Part shown: positions 8,889-16,016 of the stretch, in pieces | How the letters are laid out: the number at the start of each line of letters is the position of its first letter | Numbering within the stretch: position 1 is the stretch's first letter | NCBI RefSeq assembly: GCF_030150285.1 | Contig: NZ_JASLGE010000090.1 | Location: 1-53,011 of the forward strand | Source of the DNA: Pseudomonas sp. | GTDB taxonomy: Bacteria > Pseudomonadota > Gammaproteobacteria > Pseudomonadales > Pseudomonadaceae | Reading direction: 5' to 3' | Length of the DNA stretch: 53,011 nt | Made by a program: the position numbers and the translations under genes | Notes under the pieces: generated by a model | The model's database searches: none | The model's input: the letters and a program-made list of their open reading frames with translations, nothing else | Told to the model about the DNA's origin: nothing

Positions 8889-9227
8889 TTGGATACCTTG
8901 TTCACCAAGATCATCAACCGTGAAATACCTGCCAAGATCATCTATGAAGATGACCAGGTGCTGGCTTTTCACGACATTGCCCCGCAAGCGCCGATCCATT
9001 TTCTGGTCATCCCGAAAAAGCCGATCCGCACCCTCAATGACCTGACTGAAGAAGACAAACCTCTGGCAGGCCATATTCTGTTCACCGCGCAGCGTCTTGC
9101 CAAAGAGTTGGGGTGCGAGGACGGCTTCCGCGTGGTGATGAACTGCAATGAAAACGGTGGCCAAACGGTCTACCACATTCATATGCACGTATTGGGTCAA
9201 CGCCAGATGAATTGGCCACCGGGCTGA
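8889..9227 (+). CDS. HIT-family nucleotide-binding protein (HinT-like), TTG start
   Basis: Small histidine-triad hydrolase acting on purine phosphoramidates or related nucleotides. The active-site motif HIHMH is present near the C terminus, followed by VLGQRQMNWPPG. An ATG at 8841 (or 8847) is in frame, but the family starts at the DTLFTKIINREIPAK segment. A TTG at 8889 lies 8 nt after GGAGA, so I favour that start and a protein of 112 residues, the family length. It lies between the SDR gene and coq7. Confidence 0.88.
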   Translation: MDTLFTKIINREIPAKIIYEDDQVLAFHDIAPQAPIHFLVIPKKPIRTLNDLTEEDKPLAGHILFTAQRLAKELGCEDGFRVVMNCNENGGQTVYHIHMHVLGQRQMNWPPG

Positions 9228-9355
9228 TTGGCTTGAGCAAACCTTGCATCCGGCTGCGGGGGCCTCGCTGCTCCCGCGCTGATGAATGATCCAGCGCAGA
9301 CCGTGCCGGGCCTATTGGGGTAAACTGACCGCCGTGATTTTTTCCGGAGGTAAGC

Positions 9356-10003
9356 ATGACTACCCAACGTCACTACTCGCCGATTGACCGTCTCCTGTTA
9401 CAAGCCGACACCGCGATGCGCACCTTATTGCCATTTAGCGGCCAGCCTCATCGCCCATCTCCCGCCATCGTCAAGCCTGATAACACGCTGGACGAAAAGG
9501 CAACGCGCCATGTCGCCGGGCTGATGCGCATCAACCATACTGGCGAAGTCTGCGCCCAGGCCTTGTATCAAGGGCAGGCCCTGACCGCCAAGCTCGCGCA
9601 TGTACGCGCAGCGATGGAGCATGCTGCCGACGAGGAAATCGACCACCTGGCCTGGTGCGAGCAGCGCATCCGTCAATTGGGCAGCCATCCCAGCGTGTTG
9701 AACCCGCTGTTTTACGCCATGTCCTTCGGCATCGGTGCGGCCGCCGGCTTGATCAGCGACAAGGTCAGCCTGGGATTTGTCGCGGCCACTGAAGATCAAG
9801 TGTGTAAACACCTCAACGAACACCTTGAGCAACTGCCGCTTGAAGATGAGAAGTCTCGGGCCATTCTCGAGCAAATGCGTATCGACGAAGAGCACCATGC
9901 AGAATCTGCACTGAGTGCCGGTGGCTTCCGTTTCCCGGCACCCGTGAAGTTCGGTATGAGCTTGATGGCTAAAGTCATGACCAAGAGCACTTACAGGATT
10001 TAG
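9356..10003 (+). CDS. coq7: Demethoxyubiquinone hydroxylase Coq7
   Basis: Di-iron monooxygenase that hydroxylates 2-polyprenyl-3-methyl-6-methoxy-benzoquinone late in ubiquinone synthesis. The 215-residue protein carries the carboxylate and histidine ligands as RINHTGEVCAQALYQGQ, EEIDHLAWCEQR and the C-terminal RIDEEHHAESAL. A consensus GGAGGT ribosome binding site precedes the ATG. It ends in a strong bidirectional terminator shared with speD. Confidence 0.96.
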   Translation: MTTQRHYSPIDRLLLQADTAMRTLLPFSGQPHRPSPAIVKPDNTLDEKATRHVAGLMRINHTGEVCAQALYQGQALTAKLAHVRAAMEHAADEEIDHLAWCEQRIRQLGSHPSVLNPLFYAMSFGIGAAAGLISDKVSLGFVAATEDQVCKHLNEHLEQLPLEDEKSRAILEQMRIDEEHHAESALSAGGFRFPAPVKFGMSLMAKVMTKSTYRI

Positions 10004-10030
10004 CGGCCTGGGTATAAAACAGCACTCATT

Positions 10031-10064
10031 AAAAAGGCGGCAACCCTTCGGTTGCCGCCTTTTT
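10031..10064. terminator. Bidirectional terminator between coq7 and speD
   Basis: Perfect 14-bp stem AAAAAGGCGGCAAC/GTTGCCGCCTTTTT with a CCTTCG loop. The A-tract on one side and T-tract on the other allow termination from both convergent genes. Confidence 0.93.
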
Positions 10065-10080
10065 AATAACCGGTGATTGC

Positions 10081-10872
10081 TTAGCCCATGTTACGCGCGT
10101 AGAAAATCTCCAGCATCTCGTGCTTAACACGCTCAGTCACCTGTGCGCGTTGCTCAGCCGACAAGTTGCTGGTCGCATCACCGAACAGGTAGTTATCCAG
10201 TTCGAACTCTTTGAGCAGCATCTTGGTATGAAACAGGTTCTCTTGGTAAACATTCACGTCGGTCATCTGGTAACCGTCGCGGGTGTCCTCGGAGAGGTAG
10301 TTCTGGATCGAGTTGATTTCGTGATCGATAAAGTGTTTTTTACCTTCCACATCACGGGTGAAACCACGCACGCGATAGTCGACAGTCACGATATCCGAGT
10401 CAAACTGATGGATCAGATAGTTGAGAGCTTTAAGCGGTGAAATAACGCCGCACGTCGACACATCAATATCCACGCGGAAAGTCGCGATACCGTCTACCGG
10501 ATGAATCTCCGGGTAGGTATGAACCGTGATATGACTCTTGTCGAGGTGGGCCAGAATGGTCTCGGGCAACGGACCTGGAGATTCTTCGATCTGGCTTTCA
10601 GTAGGAATCACTGGCTGCTCGGAAATCAGAATGGTCACGCTGGCACCTTGCGGGTCGTAATCCTGACGTGCAATGTTCAGGATATTGGCACCAATGATAT
10701 CAACCACATCTGTGAGGATCTGCGTCAGGCGTTCTGCGTCGTACTCTTGATTGATGTACTCAACGTATGCCTGCTGGTCTTGCGGGGTTTCCGCGTAGCA
10801 GATGTCATAGATGTTGAAGCTCAAGGTCTTTGTCAGGTTGTTGAACCCGTGGAGCTTGAGTTTGCTTTTCAC
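10081..10872 (-). CDS. speD: S-adenosylmethionine decarboxylase proenzyme
   Basis: Makes decarboxylated SAM, the aminopropyl donor for spermidine. It is the larger bacterial class (263 residues, E. coli-like). The self-cleavage site that creates the pyruvoyl group is visible as LDKSHITVHTYPE near residue 110, with the Ser as the new N terminus of the large subunit. CGV near residue 140 and the acidic C-terminal half are typical. It is transcribed alone, convergent with coq7. Confidence 0.96.
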   Translation of the reverse strand: MKSKLKLHGFNNLTKTLSFNIYDICYAETPQDQQAYVEYINQEYDAERLTQILTDVVDIIGANILNIARQDYDPQGASVTILISEQPVIPTESQIEESPGPLPETILAHLDKSHITVHTYPEIHPVDGIATFRVDIDVSTCGVISPLKALNYLIHQFDSDIVTVDYRVRGFTRDVEGKKHFIDHEINSIQNYLSEDTRDGYQMTDVNVYQENLFHTKMLLKEFELDNYLFGDATSNLSAEQRAQVTERVKHEMLEIFYARNMG

Positions 10873-11111
10873 CGTTATAAAACTCTCTATGTCGATGCGG
10901 CTTGGCCGCGTGATCCAGCATGCCCGTCAAGTGCGTGGACGCACCTGCGTAGGACGGTTAACACCTCTTCGCGATGGCGATTTTGGTTATCTGTTCGGAC
11001 GCGTGACCGGAAATATTCCCCGCCACGACCCTGAAAAAAGTGGCGCATTATGCAGACGTCAGCGACTGATCGCCAGAGTCTGCAATGCATTTATGAAAAT
11101 TGGATGCTCGC

Positions 11112-11537
11112 TCAACCCAGTTCGATGATTTCGTAATCATGGGTGATGGCAACACCCGCCGCGCCGAGCATGATCGACGCCGAGCAATATTTCTCAGCGG
11201 ACAACTCGATGGCTCGCTTGACCTGTGCCTCTTTCAGGCCGCGCCCCTTGACCACAAAGTGCAGATGAATTTTGGTGAACACCTTTGGGTCTTCTGTGGC
11301 GCGCTCGGCCTCAAGAAACGCCTCGCAGCTTTCCACAGGCTGACGCGACTTCTTGAGGATGCTCACCACGTCGAAATTACTGCAACCACCGAGCCCTAGC
11401 AGAAGCATTTCCATCGGCCGCACGCCCAGATTACGACCGCCACTTTCCGGCGGGCCATCCATCACAACCACGTGGCCACTGCCTGACTCGCCCAGAAACA
11501 TGGCTTCGCCAGCCCATTGAATGCGTGCCTTCATCAC
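11112..11537 (-). CDS. OsmC family protein (YhfA-like)
   Basis: A 141-residue OsmC-fold protein. The family contains thiol-dependent peroxidases, and the two expected cysteines are visible: one in LLLGLGGCSNFDVV near residue 52 and one in AEKYCSASIML near residue 117. The size and motif spacing fit the YhfA-like branch, whose substrate is not established. Translation may start at either of two adjacent ATG codons (11537 or 11534). The gene is divergent from vfr. Confidence 0.88.
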   Translation of the reverse strand: MMKARIQWAGEAMFLGESGSGHVVVMDGPPESGGRNLGVRPMEMLLLGLGGCSNFDVVSILKKSRQPVESCEAFLEAERATEDPKVFTKIHLHFVVKGRGLKEAQVKRAIELSAEKYCSASIMLGAAGVAITHDYEIIELG

Positions 11538-11755
11538 CCAGACTCCACTGCTTTAAAAGGGGAGCAAGCTTAGCATAGGCCCCGAAACAGATGACTTGCC
11601 AAGCACAAGCTCTGGTACAAAGAGAGCGGGCGAAAAATCTGCCAACCGCACAGAATCTGTCTGTTAAGCTGGCGTCAAATCACTGGCACCCGCCACAAGT
11701 GTTCTATATAAAAAATAGATCCAGCCCATACTGTGCATGCTTTCGGAATACAACC

Positions 11756-12400
11756 ATGCTTGCTCTTTCTCCCATACACAAGATCAAAAACCTCGACAAG
11801 TTTTTGACTCAGTGCCAACGCAGGCGCTATCAGGCCAAGAGCAATATCATTTGCGCAGGCGAACACTCGCGCAGCATCTTCTTCATTATCAAAGGCTCAG
11901 TCACCATCGTGATTGAAGATGATGACGGGCGCGAAATGATCATTGCCTATCTCAACTCTGGCGACTTTATCGGCGAGTTGGGCTTGTTTGAACAGCCAGG
12001 GCAAGAGCAGACTCGCAGTGCCTGGGTCCGCGCCAAAACCGAATGCGAGGTTGCTGAGATCAGCTACGCAAAATTCAGAGAGTACACACAGCAGGAGCCA
12101 GAAATTCTCTACGCCCTCAGCGGCCAGATCGCTCAGCGCTTACGCAACACCACCCGTAAGGTCGGTGACCTGGCCTTTTTTGATGTGACAGGGCGTGTCG
12201 CACGCTGCTTGCTTGAACTGTGTAAACAGCCCGACGCCATGACGCACCCGGACGGCATGCAAATCAAGATTACCCGCCAAGAGATCGGCAGAATTGTCGG
12301 TTGTTCACGTGAGATGGTAGGGCGAGTGCTCAAGGATCTGGAAGAACAGAACCTGGTCAGCGTCAAAGGCAAGACGATGGTGGTTTACGGCACACGCTAA
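11756..12400 (+). CDS. vfr: cAMP receptor-family transcription regulator Vfr
   Basis: Global regulator of the CRP family. The 214-residue protein has an N-terminal cyclic-nucleotide-binding domain with GELGLFE and the TRSAWVRAKTECEVAEIS segment that contacts cAMP in CRP. Its C-terminal winged helix includes TRQEIGRIVGCSREMVGRVLK, nearly identical to E. coli CRP. The frame is open 55 codons upstream with non-homologous sequence; the ATG at 11756 gives the family start. Its TAA stop overlaps the TAG stop of the convergent ligase gene by two bases. In P. aeruginosa Vfr controls virulence and quorum sensing; in fluorescent species it is often called Crp. Confidence 0.95.
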   Translation: MLALSPIHKIKNLDKFLTQCQRRRYQAKSNIICAGEHSRSIFFIIKGSVTIVIEDDDGREMIIAYLNSGDFIGELGLFEQPGQEQTRSAWVRAKTECEVAEISYAKFREYTQQEPEILYALSGQIAQRLRNTTRKVGDLAFFDVTGRVARCLLELCKQPDAMTHPDGMQIKITRQEIGRIVGCSREMVGRVLKDLEEQNLVSVKGKTMVVYGTR

Positions 12401-13098
12401 GGGTTGAGCAAGAACGCCAATTCCTGATGGTAACGAACGCTCAAGCGCTCGAAAAAATCTGAAACCTCGAAGGCTTCATGCAATGCAATATGGCTGTCGG
12501 CGCGACAACGCTGTTGTAAGTCACAGAGGTGATTGAAGCGATTGACCGCAGCCACCATTGACTCCCGTTCGTTTTCAACCAATAGCGCGCCATGAACCAG
12601 GCCTACCGGCCGCTGCCCACCCTGACTCTGGCGCCAGCGCTGAGCCGTGCCTACCAGCTTGCGTCCATTGAGGTTGACGTTGAAACGACCATCACAGAAC
12701 GCGCCTTCTACCTCGCCTAAAGAGGCCTCGCCGCCTGACTCGATCAGCAATTGGCACAAAGGCTCGCACAGGCGGCGGTAAGCCGTTTCGATTCGCCCCT
12801 GATCGCCTTCGCTGCGCGGTGCCGCATAGACCAGCGCAATGTTGACCGTGGACGCTGATTGCGGCACGGGCTCACCGCCCGTTTCACGCAACAAAATTGG
12901 CCACCCGCTGTCGGCCAGTTCGGCACTGGCCTGTTCGAAGCCTGCCAGCCGGCTCATGCGCCTTGGCATGACCAGCGCACGATCCGTGGGCTGCCAAAAC
13001 AACACGCCCGCTTGCAACTCACCCATACAGACCGAGGCCAATAAAGCCTGTTCGGCCTTGAGGCCCGCTTCGACGGTGAGCTGCTGAATGAGTGTCAT
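12397..13098 (-). CDS. Lipoate/biotin protein ligase-like protein
   Basis: A 233-residue member of the LplA/BirA catalytic-domain family. The family lysine is visible as NLNGRKLVGTAQRWRQ near residue 145, preceded by GEVEGAFCDGRFNVN. The usual RRxGGG lipoate-binding loop appears here as LRETGGEPVPQS, so the substrate is uncertain (lipoate, octanoate or a specialised acceptor). The open frame extends 48 codons upstream into trpC, but the ATG at 13098 with MTLIQQLTVEAG is the likely start. It lies downstream of trpC on the same strand with a 31-nt gap and may be the last gene of the trpGDC transcript. It meets vfr with overlapping stop codons. Confidence 0.82.
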   Translation of the reverse strand: MTLIQQLTVEAGLKAEQALLASVCMGELQAGVLFWQPTDRALVMPRRMSRLAGFEQASAELADSGWPILLRETGGEPVPQSASTVNIALVYAAPRSEGDQGRIETAYRRLCEPLCQLLIESGGEASLGEVEGAFCDGRFNVNLNGRKLVGTAQRWRQSQGGQRPVGLVHGALLVENERESMVAAVNRFNHLCDLQQRCRADSHIALHEAFEVSDFFERLSVRYHQELAFLLNP

Positions 13099-13129
13099 GG
13101 CATTCCTTGGCAAATAAAAACCGCGAGTA

Positions 13130-13966
13130 TCAATCCAGCGTCGAGCCGGTGACGGGCAAACCGCGCTCCGGAAAGAACAACCGCTGCAACTCATGGCCCG
13201 GGCTCTCGGCGCGCATAAACGCTTCGCCCACCAAGAAGGCATAGACGTTGCTGATTTCCATCAGCTCAACATCGGCCCGGTTGAGAATCCCGCTCTCGGT
13301 AATGACCAGCCGATCACGCGGCACACGCGGCAGCAAGTCCAGCGTGGTTTCCAAGCTGACGCTGAAGGTGTGCAAGTTACGGTTGTTGATACCTACCAAC
13401 GGCGTGTCGAGGGTTTTCAGTGCGCGCTCCAGCTCATCGCCGTCGTGAACTTCCACCAGCACATCCAGGCCAACGTCCTTGGCAACAGAAGCCAGCTCGG
13501 CCATCTTCACATCATCCAGCGCGGAGACGATCAACAACACGCAGTCGGCACCCAGCGCACGGGCTTCCACAATCTGATAAGGATCGATCATGAAATCTTT
13601 GCGGATCACCGGCAGTTTGCAGGCCTCGCGAGCCTGCTGCAGATAAAGGTCGGCACCCTGAAAGTAATCGATGTCGGTCAACACCGAGAGGCAGGTTGCG
13701 CCGCCCGTCTCATAGCTCCTGGCAATGTCGGCCGGCACGAAGTGCTCACGGATAACACCTTTACTGGGCGATGCCTTCTTGATTTCGGCAATCACCGCGG
13801 GTTGCTTGAGTTTGGCCTGGGCCAGCAGCGCATTGGCAAAACCACGAGGAGCATCCGCAGTGCGGGCCAACGCTTCAAGTTCAGCCAGGCTGACGCGGGC
13901 GCTACGCTCAGCCACTTCCTGAACTTTACGCGCCAGAATATTTTCCAGAACTGTCGGCACACTCAT
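13130..13966 (-). CDS. trpC: Indole-3-glycerol phosphate synthase
   Basis: Tryptophan synthesis: ring closure of CdRP to indole-glycerol phosphate. The 278-residue TIM barrel has IAEIKKASPSKG near residue 55 (catalytic Lys), VIRKDFMIDPYQI near residue 115, VGINNRNLHTF near residue 190 and VITESGI near residue 220. It is a stand-alone TrpC, not fused to TrpF. Its ATG overlaps the trpD stop by four bases (ATGA), indicating translational coupling. Confidence 0.97.
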   Translation of the reverse strand: MSVPTVLENILARKVQEVAERSARVSLAELEALARTADAPRGFANALLAQAKLKQPAVIAEIKKASPSKGVIREHFVPADIARSYETGGATCLSVLTDIDYFQGADLYLQQAREACKLPVIRKDFMIDPYQIVEARALGADCVLLIVSALDDVKMAELASVAKDVGLDVLVEVHDGDELERALKTLDTPLVGINNRNLHTFSVSLETTLDLLPRVPRDRLVITESGILNRADVELMEISNVYAFLVGEAFMRAESPGHELQRLFFPERGLPVTGSTLD

Positions 13967-15012
13967 GCTTCATTCTCCTGCTTGAAAATAGCGGTAAACG
14001 CACCCAACTCTTCGAGCTTCTCGCGCGCCAACCCTGTGTGCAAAGCATCATGGGCCAATTCCACACCTTGCTTGAGCGTGTAGGCGAGGTCGGCGGCATA
14101 CAGCGCGGCCCCTGCATTGAGCACGATCATTTCGGCCGCTTTCTGACCCGCTTCGGTTTTGCGCCGCCCCAAGGCATCGCGGATCAGCTCCAGCGATTGC
14201 TCCGGGCTATCGACGACCAGACCAAAGAGGCTTTGGCTCTTGATACCCAAATCTTCCGGCTGCACCCAGTATTCAGTGATTTCACCGTTGCGCAACTCGG
14301 CAACAAAGGTCGGCGCGGCCAGGCTGAATTCGTCCAGACCGTCTTGCGAATGCACCACCAACACATGCTTGCTGCCCAAACGCTGCAACACTTCAGCGAG
14401 CGGGCGGCACAGCTCATGGTTGAACACACCGACGACCTGATGCAATACACCGGCCGGATTCGTAAGCGGGCCAAGCATGTTGAACAAGGTACGCAGGCCC
14501 AAATCTCGGCGCGGGATAGCGGCATGCTTCATCGCACCGTGGTGAGACTGGGCAAACATGAAGCCGATACCCACACTGTCGATACAGCGCGCCACTTGAA
14601 CCGGGGTGAGGTTCAGGTACACGCCGGCCGCTTCCAGCAAATCGGCGCTACCGCTTTTACCGGAAACCGCACGATTGCCATGCTTGGCCACCGTGCAGCC
14701 CGCCGCCGCAATCACCAGTGCCGATGCAGTGGACACGTTGAAAATATTGGCACCGTCGCCGCCGGTGCCAACGATATCGACCACGCCGTCAAGGGTGTTC
14801 AGCTCGACCTTGTCTGCCAGCTCACGCATGACCGTCACGGCACCGACGATTTCGTCGATGCTTTCGCTCTTCATGCGCATGCCCATCATGAATGCGCCAA
14901 TCTGCGCCTCAGTGCATTTGCCCGTCATGATGTCGCGCATGACCGCGCGCATTTCATCGGTGCTCAGGTCGAGTTGACCGACGATACGGTTCAGGGCTGT
15001 CTTGATATCCAT
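13963..15012 (-). CDS. trpD: Anthranilate phosphoribosyltransferase
   Basis: Second step of the tryptophan branch, joining anthranilate to PRPP. The 349-residue protein has the PRPP-binding GTGGDGANIFNVSTASA near residue 82 and KHGNRAVSGKSGSADLLEA near residue 110; the length is typical. It is nine bases downstream of trpG and overlaps trpC by four bases, so trpGDC is one operon. Confidence 0.97.
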   Translation of the reverse strand: MDIKTALNRIVGQLDLSTDEMRAVMRDIMTGKCTEAQIGAFMMGMRMKSESIDEIVGAVTVMRELADKVELNTLDGVVDIVGTGGDGANIFNVSTASALVIAAAGCTVAKHGNRAVSGKSGSADLLEAAGVYLNLTPVQVARCIDSVGIGFMFAQSHHGAMKHAAIPRRDLGLRTLFNMLGPLTNPAGVLHQVVGVFNHELCRPLAEVLQRLGSKHVLVVHSQDGLDEFSLAAPTFVAELRNGEITEYWVQPEDLGIKSQSLFGLVVDSPEQSLELIRDALGRRKTEAGQKAAEMIVLNAGAALYAADLAYTLKQGVELAHDALHTGLAREKLEELGAFTAIFKQENEA

Positions 15013-15021
15013 AAAAAGTCC

Positions 15022-15615
15022 TTAGCGCGTGCCGCCGGTTTGTTTAAGAAAATTGGCAAACAGTTCATGACCTTGCTCGGTCAGGATCGACTCAGGGTGA
15101 AATTGCACCCCCTCGATGTTCAGCGTTTTGTGCCGCAAGCCCATGATTTCGTCTACCGAACCATCGTCGTGCTGCGTCCAGGCAGTGAGTTCCAGACACT
15201 CGGGCAGGGTTTCACGCTTGACCACCAGCGAGTGATAACGCGTCACCGTCAGTGGGTTATTCAGCCCCTGAAACACACCCGTATCCAGGTGATACACAGG
15301 GCTGGTTTTGCCGTGCATCACTTGCCGTGCACGCACCACATCGCCGCCAAAGGCCTGGCCGATGGACTGATGGCCCAGGCAAACACCCAGAATGGGCAAT
15401 TTGCCCGCAAAGTGCTTGATGGCTTCAAGGGAAATACCCGCCTCATTCGGCGTGCAGGGCCCGGGCGACACCACGATGCGCTCTGGGTTGAGCGCTTCGA
15501 TCTGAGCCACGGTCAATTCATCGTTGCGCACGACCTTAACCTCTGCACCCAACTCGCCGAGGTATTGCACAACGTTGTAAGTAAAAGAGTCGTAATTGTC
15601 GATCATCAGCAACAT
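15022..15615 (-). CDS. trpG: Anthranilate synthase component II (glutamine amidotransferase)
   Basis: Supplies ammonia from glutamine to TrpE. The 197-residue class I amidotransferase shows the oxyanion-hole SPGPCTPNEAG near residue 55, the nucleophile Cys in GVCLGHQSIGQAFGG near residue 79, and the His-x-Glu pair in GVQFHPESILT near residue 170. The ATG at 15615 gives the standard MLLMIDNYDSFTYN start; the 11-codon upstream extension is rejected. It is the first gene of trpGDC and lies about 150 nt after a Trp-rich leader peptide. Confidence 0.97.
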   Translation of the reverse strand: MLLMIDNYDSFTYNVVQYLGELGAEVKVVRNDELTVAQIEALNPERIVVSPGPCTPNEAGISLEAIKHFAGKLPILGVCLGHQSIGQAFGGDVVRARQVMHGKTSPVYHLDTGVFQGLNNPLTVTRYHSLVVKRETLPECLELTAWTQHDDGSVDEIMGLRHKTLNIEGVQFHPESILTEQGHELFANFLKQTGGTR

Positions 15616-15743
15616 GTCGTTAAACCTTTGGAATTCACTGACATTCAAAACTGTTTCAAAAATTCACTGCCCGCAGTTTCAGTTGCTGGTTTCAGCACAT
15701 CAATCGACAGGAGCAGCTATTCAAGAAAACGCAGGGGGCAGGT

Positions 15744-15756
15744 CCGGCGAAGCCGG
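15744..15756 (-). promoter_or_regulatory. Leader hairpin downstream of the trpGDC leader peptide
   Basis: On the minus strand CCGGC-TTC-GCCGG forms a 5-bp stem 10 nt after the leader peptide stop. A T-rich GTTTTC follows a further 13 nt on. The matching position in the trpE leader also holds a CCGG-type hairpin. It is a candidate attenuator element, but it lacks the immediate U-run of a classic intrinsic terminator. A second weak hairpin (ACTG/CAGT followed by GAATTTTT) lies nearer to trpG at about 15660-15680. Confidence 0.45.
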
Positions 15757-15766
15757 CAGAGAAATA

Positions 15767-15811
15767 TTAGGCGCGCCAACGCCAACGGGCGTGTGCCTTG
15801 ACAACTCGCAT
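15767..15811 (-). CDS. Trp leader peptide of trpGDC
   Basis: A 14-codon reading frame MRVVKAHARWRWRA with two Trp codons flanked by Arg codons, ending in TAA about 150 nt before trpG. It is almost identical to the leader before trpE (MKVIKALARWRWRA), both in protein and in the DNA of its last 24 bases. Similarity continues upstream of the ATG (GCAAACTCT and CGTAGA shared), so translation could begin at an upstream GTG in the same frame. Neither ATG has a clear Shine-Dalgarno sequence. Ribosome stalling on the Trp codons would sense charged tRNA-Trp. Attenuation control of trpE and trpGDC has been reported in P. putida; its application here is inference. Confidence 0.8.
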   Translation of the reverse strand: MRVVKAHARWRWRA

Positions 15812-15863
15812 AAAGAGTTTGCTGATGATCAACACAGGAAGGGTCTCATTTCTACGTCCGGGC

Positions 15864-15892
15864 ACAGTAACGTAGCCTCGCGACAGGTGCAA
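15864..15892 (-). promoter_or_regulatory. Predicted promoter of the trpGDC leader
   Basis: Minus-strand TTGCAC (15892..15887) and TACTGT (15869..15864) with a 17-nt spacer. Transcription would start near 15857, about 45 nt before the leader peptide ATG. The trpE leader has a promoter of the same design (TTGCTT, 17 nt, TAGTGT). Confidence 0.6.
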
Positions 15893-16016
15893 CATGGGGC
15901 AGCAAATACGGGGAAAAACACTGTTTAAGTACTTTGTGTCTTGATTTATCAAACCAATAAGAATACGAATCGTTTTGATACTGTTTGCGCTCCACATAAT
16001 AATAAAAGGTCATCGC
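15893..16016 (+). other. Spacer between the trpGDC promoter and estA
   Basis: AT-rich segment of the 401-bp interval between trpG and estA. Possible promoter pieces for estA are TTGATT, 17 nt, TACGAA at 15941-15969, and TTGATA, 16 nt, TAATAA further on. Both are weak. I see no further gene in it. Confidence 0.35.

Noticed and set aside
14038..15801. A 587-codon open frame on the plus strand, antisense to trpD and trpG
   Set aside because: Its product is a His/Arg/Gln-rich shadow of the conserved trp genes in a GC-rich genome, with no domain I recognise and no ribosome binding site.
15767..15997. A 76-codon minus-strand frame as a separate small protein gene
   Set aside because: Most of it lies upstream of the predicted promoter for trpGDC, and it has no start signal. 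Only the last 14 (possibly about 23) codons look like a translated leader.
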